NCBI GenBank assembly: GCA_965216915.1
Contig: CBDCGS010000010.1
Coordinates: 434,001-498,000 of the forward strand
Length of the DNA: 64,000 nucleotides
Direction: 5' to 3'
Source of the DNA: CBDCGS01 sp965216915
GTDB taxonomy: Bacteria; Pseudomonadota; Alphaproteobacteria; UBA828
The notes under the pieces are model-generated. The model had not been told where the DNA came from and ran no database searches. It worked only from the letters and a program-made list of their open reading frames with translations. The translations under genes were made by a program, and so were the position numbers. How positions within the stretch are numbered: position 1 is the stretch's first letter; every line of letters begins with the position of its first letter. Positions 1 to 9,200 of the stretch are shown piece after piece.

Positions 1-464
1 GCGGGGGCGTGCGCCGAATCGTCTTCGGGCTCGCACAGGCGGCGCTGCGGGCTGAAATAGTCAAAGAAGATACTGCTGTGCACGCAACGGTCGTCGAGGT
101 TGATCGAGATGGTGCCGACCGAGTCGATCGATCGGATCCAACGCTCCTGCGTCTCCGGGTCGCGCCCGTGGTAGAGGCAGACGTCTCCCTCGCCCCATGC
201 ATTCAAGGTGAGCCGCGTGGTTGCGACGACGTCGATGATCTCGAACTCGCGATAGCGTGGGGCGATCATTGGGGTGACGACGGCGTAACGAAAGGTGTGG
301 CCGCTCTCGGGCAAGGCGACCCGCACATCGTCATGCTCCTCGGCCACGATGATCAGGATCGCAAGCGCCGCGAAGAAGATGCGGAGCGTGAGCTTGCGGA
401 GCGCGACCCAAAAATACTTCCGCGCCTGGCGATGCGCGAGCGGCGTGTCAGGGTGTGTGCTCAT
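1..464 (-). CDS. Single-pass membrane protein of unknown function (3' end outside window)
   Basis: The frame opens at ATG 464-462 and stays open to the window edge, so the C-terminus is missing. The visible 154 residues start MSTHPDTPLAHRQARKYF. One hydrophobic helix follows at about residues 24-42 (LTLRIFFAALAILIIV), then a soluble domain with three cysteines, two near the end of the visible part. The start overlaps the end of the upstream small membrane-protein gene by 17 nt, which suggests co-translation with the lysozyme-like/membrane-protein pairs. I recognise no family. It could be a third accessory or immunity-type gene of that cluster, by position only. Confidence 0.6.
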   Translation of the reverse strand, partial: MSTHPDTPLAHRQARKYFWVALRKLTLRIFFAALAILIIVAEEHDDVRVALPESGHTFRYAVVTPMIAPRYREFEIIDVVATTRLTLNAWGEGDVCLYHGRDPETQERWIRSIDSVGTISINLDDRCVHSSIFFDYFSPQRRLCEPEDDSAHAP

Positions 465-801
465 CCCTGTGCCGGTCGCGCCGAGCCATCGCTATTCGCC
501 AGACTCGGATGGCGACGGCGCTCAACAAGGCGCCGGGAACTGCAAGAATCGGAGCCGCAACCCCGACGTAGATCGCCGCGGCGCCGAAATCGAAGTCGCA
601 AACGCGATCATGCTCTCGCACCAGGGAGAACGGGCCAGGCTTTCCCGGCACGAACACACACAGGTCCTTGGGCTCGGTTCCCTCGCTGACCCAAAGGATC
701 CAGACCAGGCCCGCCATCCCGAGCAGCGCGCCAATCGCGAGATAGATCGCGAAACGAACAGCGAGGTAGAGCGGCAGCGGGAGGTTGGTCACTTCTCCCA
801 A
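448..801 (-). CDS. Small two-helix membrane protein, paralogue A (candidate immunity partner)
   Basis: 117 residues. Hydrophobic segments lie at about 10-38 and 72-95, with a loop between them carrying two cysteines (DLCVFV and RVCDFD). The paralogue at 1697-2053 keeps the same layout and both cysteines, so a disulfide in a periplasmic loop is plausible. It overlaps the 3' end of the lysozyme-like gene at 789-1643 by 13 nt, exactly as its paralogue overlaps the larger copy. Strict pairing of a wall-cleaving protein with a small membrane protein suggests an immunity or holin-like role. That is inference; I recognise no named family. Confidence 0.7.
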   Translation of the reverse strand: MGEVTNLPLPLYLAVRFAIYLAIGALLGMAGLVWILWVSEGTEPKDLCVFVPGKPGPFSLVREHDRVCDFDFGAAAIYVGVAAPILAVPGALLSAVAIRVWRIAMARRDRHRDEHTP

Positions 802-1643
802 GGCCTCTCGCGATAGAGGCGCCCGACGTAGGCGCCGAAATCCGTCATGCGTTCCTTTGATGTGTTATTCCACACCGTCGCAATCTTGGCAGGCGTCGCG
901 TCAACTATTCGCTCCGAGATGCGCTTCAGCAACGTAACGCCGACGCGCACGTTTTCGCGCGGCACCAGAACTGATTTTTCATCAAGCCCCAAATCGCTCC
1001 ATACGCTTAGGTTAATGTTCATGGGGAAGTAGCTTTTGGCCCACCCAAAAGCCTCCAGTACTTTTGACGCTCCGTGGTAGTGACCTCGCGCGTTCTCTGC
1101 ATAGACGATGGCCTTCACCAAATTGATATCGACGCCTTGACGCTTTGCTTCCTCTTCGAGGATGCGTGCGTAAGTCAGAACCGCGACCTTCCCGACCGAA
1201 TGAGATTCGTAGCTGCGGCTCGATGGGTCGGCCTTGGGGTTGTCGTGCACCTCGAACCGGGCCGGCGTGTCGTTGACAATGCTGCGAACCCGATCGCTGA
1301 ATTCGGTTAGCAACGGAGCTGCATTCGGCTCTGGCACTTCAGGTGGTCTGTGTTTTCGATCTCGCTCAAGCTTCGATCCGTCCACGTCCGGTGACCGAGT
1401 GAAGGGGCCACCGGTGATTGGCCGGTGCCCCGTGTCAAGGAACAAGAACGCTTCTGTCGACGGGTCCGGCTCAGCTTCTTCCGTATTAGCGGTGTTTCCA
1501 AAAGCAGGTTCAGCGACGCGGACCTCTCGGTCCTGGGTGTTGCCGAACACGGTCTCGCCGCCGCGACTGTCGCCGCCACCCGTCGCCGCCGGCGCGTCCT
1601 CCGCCTCATCCGCGCTCGCGTCGAGCCTTGGCACGGTGTGCAT
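789..1643 (-). CDS. Lysozyme/SLT-like protein, N-terminally truncated copy
   Basis: 284 residues. A low-complexity linker with two repeats around AFGNTAN or VFGNTQD precedes a C-terminal domain of about 170 residues with the segment DINLVKAIVYAENARGHY. The Glu in AENARG is where lytic transglycosylases keep their catalytic acid. The domain is closely similar to the C-terminus of 2041-3432, and homology starts upstream at ILDADRIMHTVPRLD, matching IVDADRIMHTVPRLD inside the large copy. It is therefore a tandem copy lacking the peptidoglycan-binding N-terminus. No clear ribosome site was seen, so expression is uncertain and the start is nominal. Confidence 0.65.
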   Translation of the reverse strand: MHTVPRLDASADEAEDAPAATGGGDSRGGETVFGNTQDREVRVAEPAFGNTANTEEAEPDPSTEAFLFLDTGHRPITGGPFTRSPDVDGSKLERDRKHRPPEVPEPNAAPLLTEFSDRVRSIVNDTPARFEVHDNPKADPSSRSYESHSVGKVAVLTYARILEEEAKRQGVDINLVKAIVYAENARGHYHGASKVLEAFGWAKSYFPMNINLSVWSDLGLDEKSVLVPRENVRVGVTLLKRISERIVDATPAKIATVWNNTSKERMTDFGAYVGRLYRERPWEK

Positions 1644-1696
1644 GATGCGGTCGGCATCGAGGATGCGGCGGCCAGTGCGGGGGGGCGGTGAAGAAG

Positions 1697-2053
1697 TTAG
1701 TCTTCCGGCTCACGGGCCGCTGGTGTGGTGCGTCGGGGTGCCATTCGCCACAGCATCGAGGCGAACCACGTCACCATGATGCCGGGCACCGCGAGTATCG
1801 GTGTCAGGAGCGCGACATAGCCCGCGGCATGCGCGACGTCGAAGACGCATCTGTAGCCCGATACGCCGCTGTCGAGGCCAAGAGCGCCGGCCTGGCCTTC
1901 GACGAAGTCGCAGAGACCTTCGGGCTCCATTCCGTCGGATGCGACCAGGAGGACGAAGATCGCACCGCTCGAGAGCAACGCCCCGACGCCGAGATAGAGC
2001 GCGAAACGAGCCGCGAGATAGAGCCACAAAGGCTTCGCTATTAATTTTCCCAC
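1697..2053 (-). CDS. Small two-helix membrane protein, paralogue B (candidate immunity partner)
   Basis: 118 residues with helices at about 10-37 and 72-95, and conserved loop cysteines (GLCDFV, YRCVFD). It is clearly paralogous to 448-801 (shared LYLA-RFA-YL-GALL and TPILAVPG). It overlaps the lysozyme-like gene 2041-3432 by 13 nt. A wall-hydrolase gene overlapped by a membrane-protein gene, repeated as a unit, resembles effector/immunity modules. A holin or anchoring partner is the alternative. Confidence 0.7.
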   Translation of the reverse strand: MGKLIAKPLWLYLAARFALYLGVGALLSSGAIFVLLVASDGMEPEGLCDFVEGQAGALGLDSGVSGYRCVFDVAHAAGYVALLTPILAVPGIMVTWFASMLWRMAPRRTTPAAREPED

Positions 2054-3432
2054 GGTCTTTCTCGGTAGATGCGAGCCACATAGACACCGTAGTTTGTTAG
2101 CGAATCGCTAGCGGTGTTATTCCACAGCGTCGCGATCTTCTCGGGCGAGGGATCAATCACTCTTGCTGCGAGGCGCCTCAAAAGGGTTACGCCTGCCCTT
2201 ACGTTCTCACGCGGCACCAGCACCGTATTTTCGTCGATCCCCAGGCCTTGCCAGACGTTCACATTGATGTTCATCGGGAAATAGGTTTCTGCCAGTCCGA
2301 CGGCTTCCGCGACCTTTGATAGACCTTGGTAGTGACCTCGTGCGTTCTCCGCGTAGACGATCGCTTTCACCAAATTGATGTCCACGCCTTGACGTTTTGC
2401 CTCCTCCTCGAGGATTCGTCCGTATGTAAGAACCGCGACTTTTCCGGCTGAATGAGACTCATACCAGCGGCTCGACGGGTCTGCTTCGGGGTTATCGTGC
2501 ACCTCGAACCGAGCCGGCGTGTCGTCGACAATACTGCGAACTCGATCGCTGAATTTGGTTAGCAATGGAGCGGCATTCGGGTCTGGAGCATCGTGTGGGT
2601 GGCGTTCTCGTTGTTGGCCAACGGTCGAACCGTTTACATCTGGCGGTCGCGTGAAGAGGCCGCCGGTGATTGGCCTGTGCCCCGTATCGAGCAACAGGAA
2701 CGCATCTTTAGACGGGACCGACGCGATCTGCTCGGCATTGGCGGTGTTTCCGAAGGCGGGTCGCGCGGTGCGGACGGTGCGGTCGTGGGTGTTGCCGAAC
2801 ACGGCCTCGCCGGGCTCGCCCGCATCGTCGCCCGCGCCCGGTGCGCCTGCATCCTCCTCGGTGTCGAGCCTTGGCACGGTGTGCATGATGCGGTCGGCGT
2901 CGACGATGCGGGCGAGGCGGCGGTCGGTGGGGCCGCCTGGTGTGATGGTGCCGTCTTGCGCCAGGCCGTGGCGGCGCTGGACGTTGCGGATGACGGCGTC
3001 GAGGAAGCCCTCGTCGGGCCGCGCGGCCTGGGGTCCCCGGCCGACGTCGTGTGCGTCGAGGAGGCCCGCGCGCTCCAAGGCGCGGCGCGTGGTCGCGAGA
3101 TCGGCGCCGGCGTTGGTGCCGCGCGGGCCGACGGTGCCGCGAAGGCCGATGCCCCGTGTGCCGGTGCCCCGTGAGCCGGTGCCCGCCGTGTCGTCGGCGC
3201 GCCCGCCTGCGCGGCGTGCGCCTGCGCGGCGTGCTGGCGAGGCCAGGGAGGGCGCGCGGGCGGCATCCCGCCGGTGCGCCTGGCGGCTGGCCTCACGCTC
3301 GGCGGCGCTTTTTTGTGTTGCGCGCTCAGAGAGCGCGACGTTGAGCATCTGCTCGGTGGTGCCGCCAGGCCGCGCGATGCCGTCCACCGGCAAGCCCTCG
3401 CGCTTCTGGAAGGCCTTCACCCCCTCGAACAT
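2041..3432 (-). CDS. Peptidoglycan-binding and lysozyme-like protein, full-size copy
   Basis: 463 residues in the open frame. Two peptidoglycan-binding-like segments are visible: residues 1-35 (MFEGVKAFQKREGLPVDG) and about 125-180 (RNVQRRHGLAQDGTITPGG). A low-complexity Arg/Ala/Gly linker and an SLT-like C-terminal domain with DINLVKAIVYAENARGHY follow. The first domain lacks its start: matching sequence (TRATKAALKALGHY) lies just upstream in another frame, opening at ATG 3586. One base appears lost near 3465-3470. Expected role is murein binding and cleavage in the periplasm or after secretion. The overlapping downstream membrane protein may protect the producer. Confidence 0.7.
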   Translation of the reverse strand: MFEGVKAFQKREGLPVDGIARPGGTTEQMLNVALSERATQKSAAEREASRQAHRRDAARAPSLASPARRAGARRAGGRADDTAGTGSRGTGTRGIGLRGTVGPRGTNAGADLATTRRALERAGLLDAHDVGRGPQAARPDEGFLDAVIRNVQRRHGLAQDGTITPGGPTDRRLARIVDADRIMHTVPRLDTEEDAGAPGAGDDAGEPGEAVFGNTHDRTVRTARPAFGNTANAEQIASVPSKDAFLLLDTGHRPITGGLFTRPPDVNGSTVGQQRERHPHDAPDPNAAPLLTKFSDRVRSIVDDTPARFEVHDNPEADPSSRWYESHSAGKVAVLTYGRILEEEAKRQGVDINLVKAIVYAENARGHYQGLSKVAEAVGLAETYFPMNINVNVWQGLGIDENTVLVPRENVRAGVTLLRRLAARVIDPSPEKIATLWNNTASDSLTNYGVYVARIYRERPWEN

Positions 3433-3586
3433 CTGGCGGTCCGGAAAGGCCGTGATGGGCCGGCGGATAGTGCCCGAGCGCCTTGAGCGCGGCCTTGGTG
3501 GCGCGGGTGTCGGCCGGTTCCATGCTGGCGGAGGCGCTCACCGTGTCGGCGAGGCGGAGTGGGGTATGCGGGTTCGGGCGAAACAT
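3433..3586 (-). pseudogene. Out-of-frame N-terminal fragment of the lysozyme-like gene
   Basis: Starting at ATG 3586 this frame encodes a short leader and ADTRATKAALKALGHY, the first half of a peptidoglycan-binding domain. The second half (ITAFPDRQMFEGVKAFQK) continues one frame over from about 3465. A one-base loss in the short run after the codons for GHY explains the break. It may be a true mutation or a sequencing error; if the gene is intact, translation starts at 3586. Confidence 0.6.
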
Positions 3587-3868
3587 AGGATGATCACCGG
3601 GTGCTGTTGACGACCGCGATAGGCTATTGCCTATCATCTACCCGATGCCCGCGCGGTGGCTGAAGTGGTTATTCTCAGCGTGGCGTGCCATTGCTGCGCT
3701 CGTTTGCCCCGCGCCGCCGCATTCCCGGATGGTGTTAGATCTATCGGGGGAATGGGGCAACATCATGGCGCTGCGCGCGAGTCACCATCTCCCGGCCGCC
3801 GCCACCGGCTGCCTCGGTCCGTGCGCCAGGGTTCGTGGGCGTGGCGGGCGCATTCCCCACCGATGAAC

Positions 3869-3890
3869 CCCCCGGCTCTCCGGCCGGGGG
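3869..3890. terminator. GC-rich hairpin downstream of the Sel1 gene
   Basis: A perfect 8-bp stem (cccccggc with gccggggg) has a 6-nt loop. It lies about 95 nt beyond the stop of the minus-strand Sel1 gene, in an otherwise empty 3587-3982 gap. No T-tract follows, so termination is tentative. Confidence 0.3.
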
Positions 3891-3982
3891 TATCCGGTTG
3901 TGCGGGGGGTTATTCGGTTGCGGGGCGGGGTATCGGAGTGGCGTTGCGCGGTGTCCGGGCGCGGCGTCGTCGGGCGCGGTGT

Positions 3983-4810
3983 TCAGGGCGGCGGTTGCGT
4001 CTTCGACCATTCGAGGTGGCGGCGCATGCCTTCTTGGATCGACGCCTTGTCCATCGTCTCGACCAAGCGGGGCAGCATCTCGGCCGCCTTTGGATGGCCG
4101 TTGTCCGCCGCGCGCTGCCACCAGTAATAGGTGTCGACGCTGCTCTCAAAGGTGCCCGTGCCCTGGAGGTGGTTGAGACCGACACGCCATTGCGCCTCGG
4201 CATGGCCGGCCTCGGCGGCGAGGGTGTACCAGCCATGCGCGGTTGAGAGCCGCTGCGGCACGCCCTCACCGGTGGCGTAGAGGCTGCCGAGGAGGAAGCG
4301 CGCGACGGTATGGCCCTTGCCGGCCGCGCGGTTGAGGAGCTTCGCCGCCGCCTCCGGGTCTTGCGGGGTGCCCCGCCCCTTGAGGTGCATGAGCGCGAGC
4401 ATCACGACCGCGTTCATGTTTCCTTGATCCGCCGCCTTGCCGTACCAGCGCCGTGCCGCCCCGACGTTCTGTGGCACGCCCTGGCCGTTCTCGTAGAGCC
4501 CGGCGAGGTTGAATTGCGCGCTCGCATGCCCCTTCATCGCCGCCTTGAAGAACCAGCCGGCCGCCGTCTCGGACGATTGGGGCACGCCCTGACCAAGTTT
4601 GTGCATGAGGCCGATGTTGAATTGCGCGCCGGCGTTGCCCTCCTCGGCGAGCGGCAACCACAGCCGGTGCGCGGCCGTGAAGTCGCCGCGCTGATAGGCC
4701 GCGAAGCCGTCGCCGAACTGGTCGGCCGCGGCGCCGGTGATCAGCCCCAACGCCACTGCCAGAACCGCCGCCCAGCCAAGCACCCTTTGTCTCATCCCCG
4801 CTCGCCTCAT
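3983..4810 (-). CDS. Secreted Sel1-repeat protein
   Basis: 275 residues. The N-terminus (RVLGWAAVLAVALGLITGAAA) is a signal peptide; MRQRVLG at 4795 is an equally good start. About six Sel1-like repeats of roughly 36 residues follow, seen as AQFNIGLMHKLGQGVPQ, AQFNLAGLYENGQGVPQ and ARFLLGSLYATGEGVPQ. Such proteins form alpha-solenoids that scaffold envelope protein interactions. The partner is unknown and no operon is apparent. Confidence 0.85.
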   Translation of the reverse strand: MRRAGMRQRVLGWAAVLAVALGLITGAAADQFGDGFAAYQRGDFTAAHRLWLPLAEEGNAGAQFNIGLMHKLGQGVPQSSETAAGWFFKAAMKGHASAQFNLAGLYENGQGVPQNVGAARRWYGKAADQGNMNAVVMLALMHLKGRGTPQDPEAAAKLLNRAAGKGHTVARFLLGSLYATGEGVPQRLSTAHGWYTLAAEAGHAEAQWRVGLNHLQGTGTFESSVDTYYWWQRAADNGHPKAAEMLPRLVETMDKASIQEGMRRHLEWSKTQPPP

Positions 4811-5092
4811 GGTGTCCAGTCGGTCGGGAGCCTATGCCGGCGCTGCCCCAATGGCAAAGCACCGCCGCGCGCCTCTCCGGCTTTCCGCGGGCGTTTTCCT
4901 TTGCGATGGGTCCCGGCGCGGGGGGCGGGACCGCCGGTGGCGGGGCGTTTGATGGGGGAAACAATCGAAACCGTTTTCCGGTTGGCATGACATGCGCATG
5001 AAACCGCATGGCGCGAGGCTTGAGGCTCGAACGGTGCGGGTGCCCCCGCGCGGTCGCCGGGCGGCACCGCACGCGCAGCAAGGAGGTCGGAC

Positions 5093-5392
5093 ATGACACT
5101 GCTTCGTTCCCTGATCCTCGGCGCGTTCATGGTTTCATTCCTTGGCGGGGTGGCGATGAGCCAGGCGGGTCCCCTCGATGCGGGGCTCGTGCCCGTGTCG
5201 CTGACCGACGCGCCCACCGCCGCTCTCGACGCGCCGCCTAGCGCGGAAGAGCCTGCGGGCGAAACGTTTGTCGAGCGCGCCACCGCGCCCGACATGATCG
5301 TCATGCTGATCGTCGCGGTCGGCCTCGTCCTGTTTGGGCTCTGGCGTTGGCGGCACGACCAAACCCGCGCTTGGCGCCACGTGCAACACTAA
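5093..5392 (+). CDS. Small exported/membrane protein of unknown function
   Basis: 99 residues behind a strong ribosome site (aaggagg, 5-6 nt before the ATG). The N-terminus is hydrophobic like a signal peptide, and a second helix at about 66-83 (MIVMLIVAVGLVLFGLWRW) ends in basic residues, a stop-transfer pattern. The middle is Ala/Pro/Glu-rich. It resembles short PEP-CTERM-like or protein-sorting tails only in general layout. No family recognised. Confidence 0.7.
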   Translation: MTLLRSLILGAFMVSFLGGVAMSQAGPLDAGLVPVSLTDAPTAALDAPPSAEEPAGETFVERATAPDMIVMLIVAVGLVLFGLWRWRHDQTRAWRHVQH

Positions 5393-5442
5393 GCCGGTCG
5401 CGCTACAGTCGCACGCTCCACAACGGCGCGAGGGCCCGCACG

Positions 5443-5820
5443 ATGGCCTACGATGAGGCGTTGACCAACCGCGTCCGCGGTGCGCTCGAGGGGCTGGCCG
5501 AGGCCACCGAGAAGCGCATGATGGGCGGGGTGTGCTTTCTGCTGAACGGCAACATGATCGGCGGCGCCCATCGCGACAAGGCGGGCGCGGCGCATTTCAT
5601 GTTCCGCGTCGGCAAGGAGAACGAGGCCGCGGCGCTCGCGCGGCCGGGCGCGCGCATCCTCGACCTGAATGGGCGCCGCATGGGCGGCATGATCTCGGTG
5701 GACGCGGACGCCTGCGACGACGCGGCGCTCAAGGATTGGCTGGCTTTCACGCTGACCTTCACCCGGTCGCTGCCGCCGAAGCCGGCCAAGCCGCCGAAGA
5801 AGGCACGCCCGCGCGGCTAA
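5443..5820 (+). CDS. TfoX/Sxy N-terminal domain protein
   Basis: About 125 residues from ATG 5443; the longer frame upstream lacks conservation. The pattern MAYDEALTNRVRGAL, KRMMGGVCFLLNGNMIGG, then RRMGGMISVD and a C-terminal helix is that of the stand-alone TfoX N-terminal domain common in alphaproteobacteria. Full TfoX regulates competence; these short homologues have no established role. The Lys/Pro-rich tail is typical. It converges on the next gene with a 4-nt overlap. Confidence 0.85.
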   Translation: MAYDEALTNRVRGALEGLAEATEKRMMGGVCFLLNGNMIGGAHRDKAGAAHFMFRVGKENEAAALARPGARILDLNGRRMGGMISVDADACDDAALKDWLAFTLTFTRSLPPKPAKPPKKARPRG

Positions 5821-6089
5821 CGCACGATCTTGCGTCCACCCGGCGCGCGCCCTGCGCCGGGCGATGCGGCGGCGAGACCCGCGGCGCGGTGTGGCGCGAG
5901 GTCAAGCCAACCGGTCGTGCTGTCGGCGACGAACGCCTCCGCGAGGTGCCAGCGGTGGGTGCTGCCGCAGTCGGGGCAGGTCATGCGCTGGGCGCCGCGC
6001 AGGCTCTCCACCAGGCGCGGCCAGGCGTCGGTCGTGACGCCCGTGAACACGGAGCGCCGCGAATGCGGACAACGGATCATCACCTGCAC
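5817..6089 (-). CDS. Small zinc-ribbon-like protein
   Basis: 90 residues. A first half with IRCPHSRRSVFTGV and a CPDCGSTHRWHLAEA knuckle suggest a small zinc-binding fold of a type common as unnamed proteins in alphaproteobacteria. Translation may start at the ATG giving MIRCP (6080). The C-terminal third is low-complexity Ala/Gly/Arg. No partner or function can be assigned. Confidence 0.65.
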   Translation of the reverse strand: MQVMIRCPHSRRSVFTGVTTDAWPRLVESLRGAQRMTCPDCGSTHRWHLAEAFVADSTTGWLDLAPHRAAGLAAASPGAGRAPGGRKIVR

Positions 6090-6201
6090 GGACGGTGGGC
6101 CTCCATCTCATGGCATGCCCACCACGATGGATAGCGGGCGCGCGGTTAACAAAGTGTGTTGTTTCAGCGGCCGCGCCTGCGCGTAACATGGCGCACGAGT
6201 C

Positions 6202-9200
6202 ATGACGAGCACCCTCGAGATCGATCCGCTGCCGCACCGCCGGCGCCGCCGCTGGTGGCGGATCCTGCTTCTCGTGCTGGCGCTGCTCGCGCTCGCGCTC
6301 GGCGGTCTCTGGCTTGCGCGCATCCCGCTCGCGGAGGCGCTTGCGCCGCGCGTGGTCGCCGGCCAGGGCATGACGATCAGGGCGCTCACGATCACGCGCC
6401 TCGATTTCTCCGGCCTCGAGATCACGGACCTCGCGGTCGAAGGCGAGACACCGCTCACCGTCGAGACCGTGCGCCTCGCCTACACCGTCGGCGGCTTGCG
6501 CGACGGGCAAATCGACACCGCCGAGGTGCGCGGCCTCGCGCTCGCGCTCGACCTCACCAAGCAACGCGACGGCGAGCCTTTCACGCTGCCGGCGCTCCCC
6601 GTGCGGCGCGCGACGATCGCCGATAGCCGGGTCGCGGTGACGACCCCGCTCGGCGAGATCGCCGCGTGGTTCGAGGGGGAGGCGATGGTCGAGGAGGGCG
6701 GCATGCTGGCGGCGACGCTCGATCTCGCGGTCGCGCATGATGATGGCCGGATCGATGGTGCGGCGGCGCTCACCATCGCACCGGACGGCCGCATCAGCGG
6801 CTCGCTCGCGATCGACGAGGGCACTGTGGTGCGTCCGTTCGGCGCCGTGCGCGGGCTCGCCGGCGAGGCGCGCTTCGCCATGAGCGAGGCCGGCATTGAG
6901 GAGCTCGATGCTGCGCTTACCTATGCCGCGCTCACCTTCCAAGATCGCACCTTCGAGCCCGGCCGGCTGAGGGCGCGCTTGGTCGAGGGGCGTCTCGAGG
7001 CCGAGGGCACGGCCGTATGGCCGGGCGGCAACGTCGCCTTCGAGGCGGCCGGCGACCCCGCGGCCGAGCCGCTCAGCGTCGCGTTCGCGGCGCGCGGCAC
7101 CGTCGATGCCGCGGCGGCCGCGGCGGCGCTACCGGCGCTCGAGATCGGCGCCGGCGAGATCCGCTTCGACGTGGTGGGCGATGTCGCCGACGCGGCCTCG
7201 CTCGGCGCGAGTGACCTCGCCGGCTGGCTCGAGCGTGTCGCGCTCACCGGCTCGATCGGCCTGAACGCGGAGCGCATCATGGTGCCGGGCCTTGCGCCGG
7301 TCGCCGCGCTTGCGAGTGAAGCCGAGCTCGTCGTCGCCGGCGGTGCCGCGCTCGTCGAGCTGGTCCAGCTCGACCTCGCCGGACTCACGCTTCCGGACGC
7401 GTTTCTCGCCGATCTGCCGCCCGATCTTCGGTCGTTTGCGGCGGGCGGCCACACGATCCGCGCGATCGCGCATGGCGGCGATGTGCCTGCGCTGCTGGTG
7501 ACCGCCGCCGCCGATGGGGTGGTCGCCGAGCTGCGTACGGGCGTCTCGTGGGTGCAGGAGGCGCGCACCTTTGCCGGCGCCATCGACGGTCAGGTCATGC
7601 TCGGTCCCGATTTCGCGCCGCGCGCGATCCGGCTCGCCGATCTCGCGCTCGATCTCGGTGCGCTGCGCATCGGCGCATCGGAGGCCGCCGGCACGATGCG
7701 GGGGCGCGACATTGCCATCGATCTCGCCGACGACCGCGAGGCGGTGACCGTCGCCGTGGCCGCGTTGACGGCGGCATTTGACGAGATCCTGCTCGGCGAT
7801 GCGGGCGGCGCGGGCACCGTGGCGGCAAACGGGCTCGCCGTCAGCTTGTCCCGCGCGCCCGCCGATGGGTGGGCGCTCCAGACGCTCGAGGCCGGCTCGC
7901 TGGTGGTCAACGCCGAGAGCCTGCGGCTTGGTGATTTGCGCGGACGCGGGCTCTTCACCTTGCTGTCGCTGACCGGCGATGCGAGCGGCGCCGCCGCGCG
8001 CGCCCAACTCATCGGCCGCGTCGAGGGCACGCTCGCGTCCGGGGCGACGGTGGATGTCGTGCTCGATCTCGGTGCGGCGCTCTCGCTCGCCGATCAAACC
8101 CTTACGGCGCGGCCGCAGCGCGGCGAGATCACCCTCCAGGCGCTCGATTGGCCGGGGCTTGCCCGTCTCGGCGCGCCGGCGAGCCTCGCGTTGGCCCGGG
8201 ACGCGGGCGTCATCACGGCGGCGCTTGACGGGCCCGGCATCGAGGTCGCGCTCGGGTTCGCGCCGTTTGCGCTCGATCTCCGGGATCTGCCGGGAGGCGA
8301 GGCGCCGCTCGCCGCGGCGGTGGCGTTCGACCAGTTGGATGTGGTCGGGCAGGTGCCCGGCACGTTGAGGGTTGCCTATCAGGGGCTCGACGCGCGCGTG
8401 CCCGCCTATCAAGTCGTGCTCGAGAACGGCACCGGCACCGCCGATTGGTCGCCGGAGGGCGGCGCGCTCACGCTGACGTTCCCGCGGCTCGCGCACACCG
8501 CGACGCCGGCCTGGGTGACGCCCCTTGGCGGGCGCGCCGAGCTTTCGCTGGCGGGCGAGACCGCAACCATCGCCCTCGATCTTCAAGGGGCGGACGGGCG
8601 CTTCGGCGTCAGCGTGACCGGCACCGGCGATCTCGCCGCGCAGCGCGGCGAGGCGCGCGTGACGATGGCGCCGCTCAGCTTCGGTCCCGGCGCCCTGCGC
8701 CCTGCCGACATCGCGCCCGCGGCGAGCACGCTGCTCGAGGATGTCGAGGGCACGCTCGCCGCGCGCGGCCGCATCACCTGGGAGGATGGCGCGATCAAGC
8801 CTCTGATCGAGGTCTCGCTCGACGGAGTCGGCCTCAGCGCGGGTGGCGTCGAAAGCCGCGACATGACCGGCGTGCTCACCATCGCCGGCCTGGACCCGCC
8901 GACGACGCCGCGCGGGCAGCGGCTCACCGGCACGCTCCACGTCGCCGATTTCGACCCGATCCCTCTCGCGCTGACGTTTCACTTGCGGGGCGACCGCCGG
9001 GTCGCGCTCGAGGTGCTGACAGCCGAGCTTCTGGGCGGCGGCATCAGGGTCGAGGACGCGCTGCTCGACCCCGTCGCGCGCACCGGGGCGATGACCGTCG
9101 AGGCGCGCGCGCTCGATCTCGAGACCCTGCTGACGAGGCTCGATGTCGAGGGCGTCGCGGGCACGGGCAAGCTCACCGGGCGCATGCCGCTCGCCTTCGA

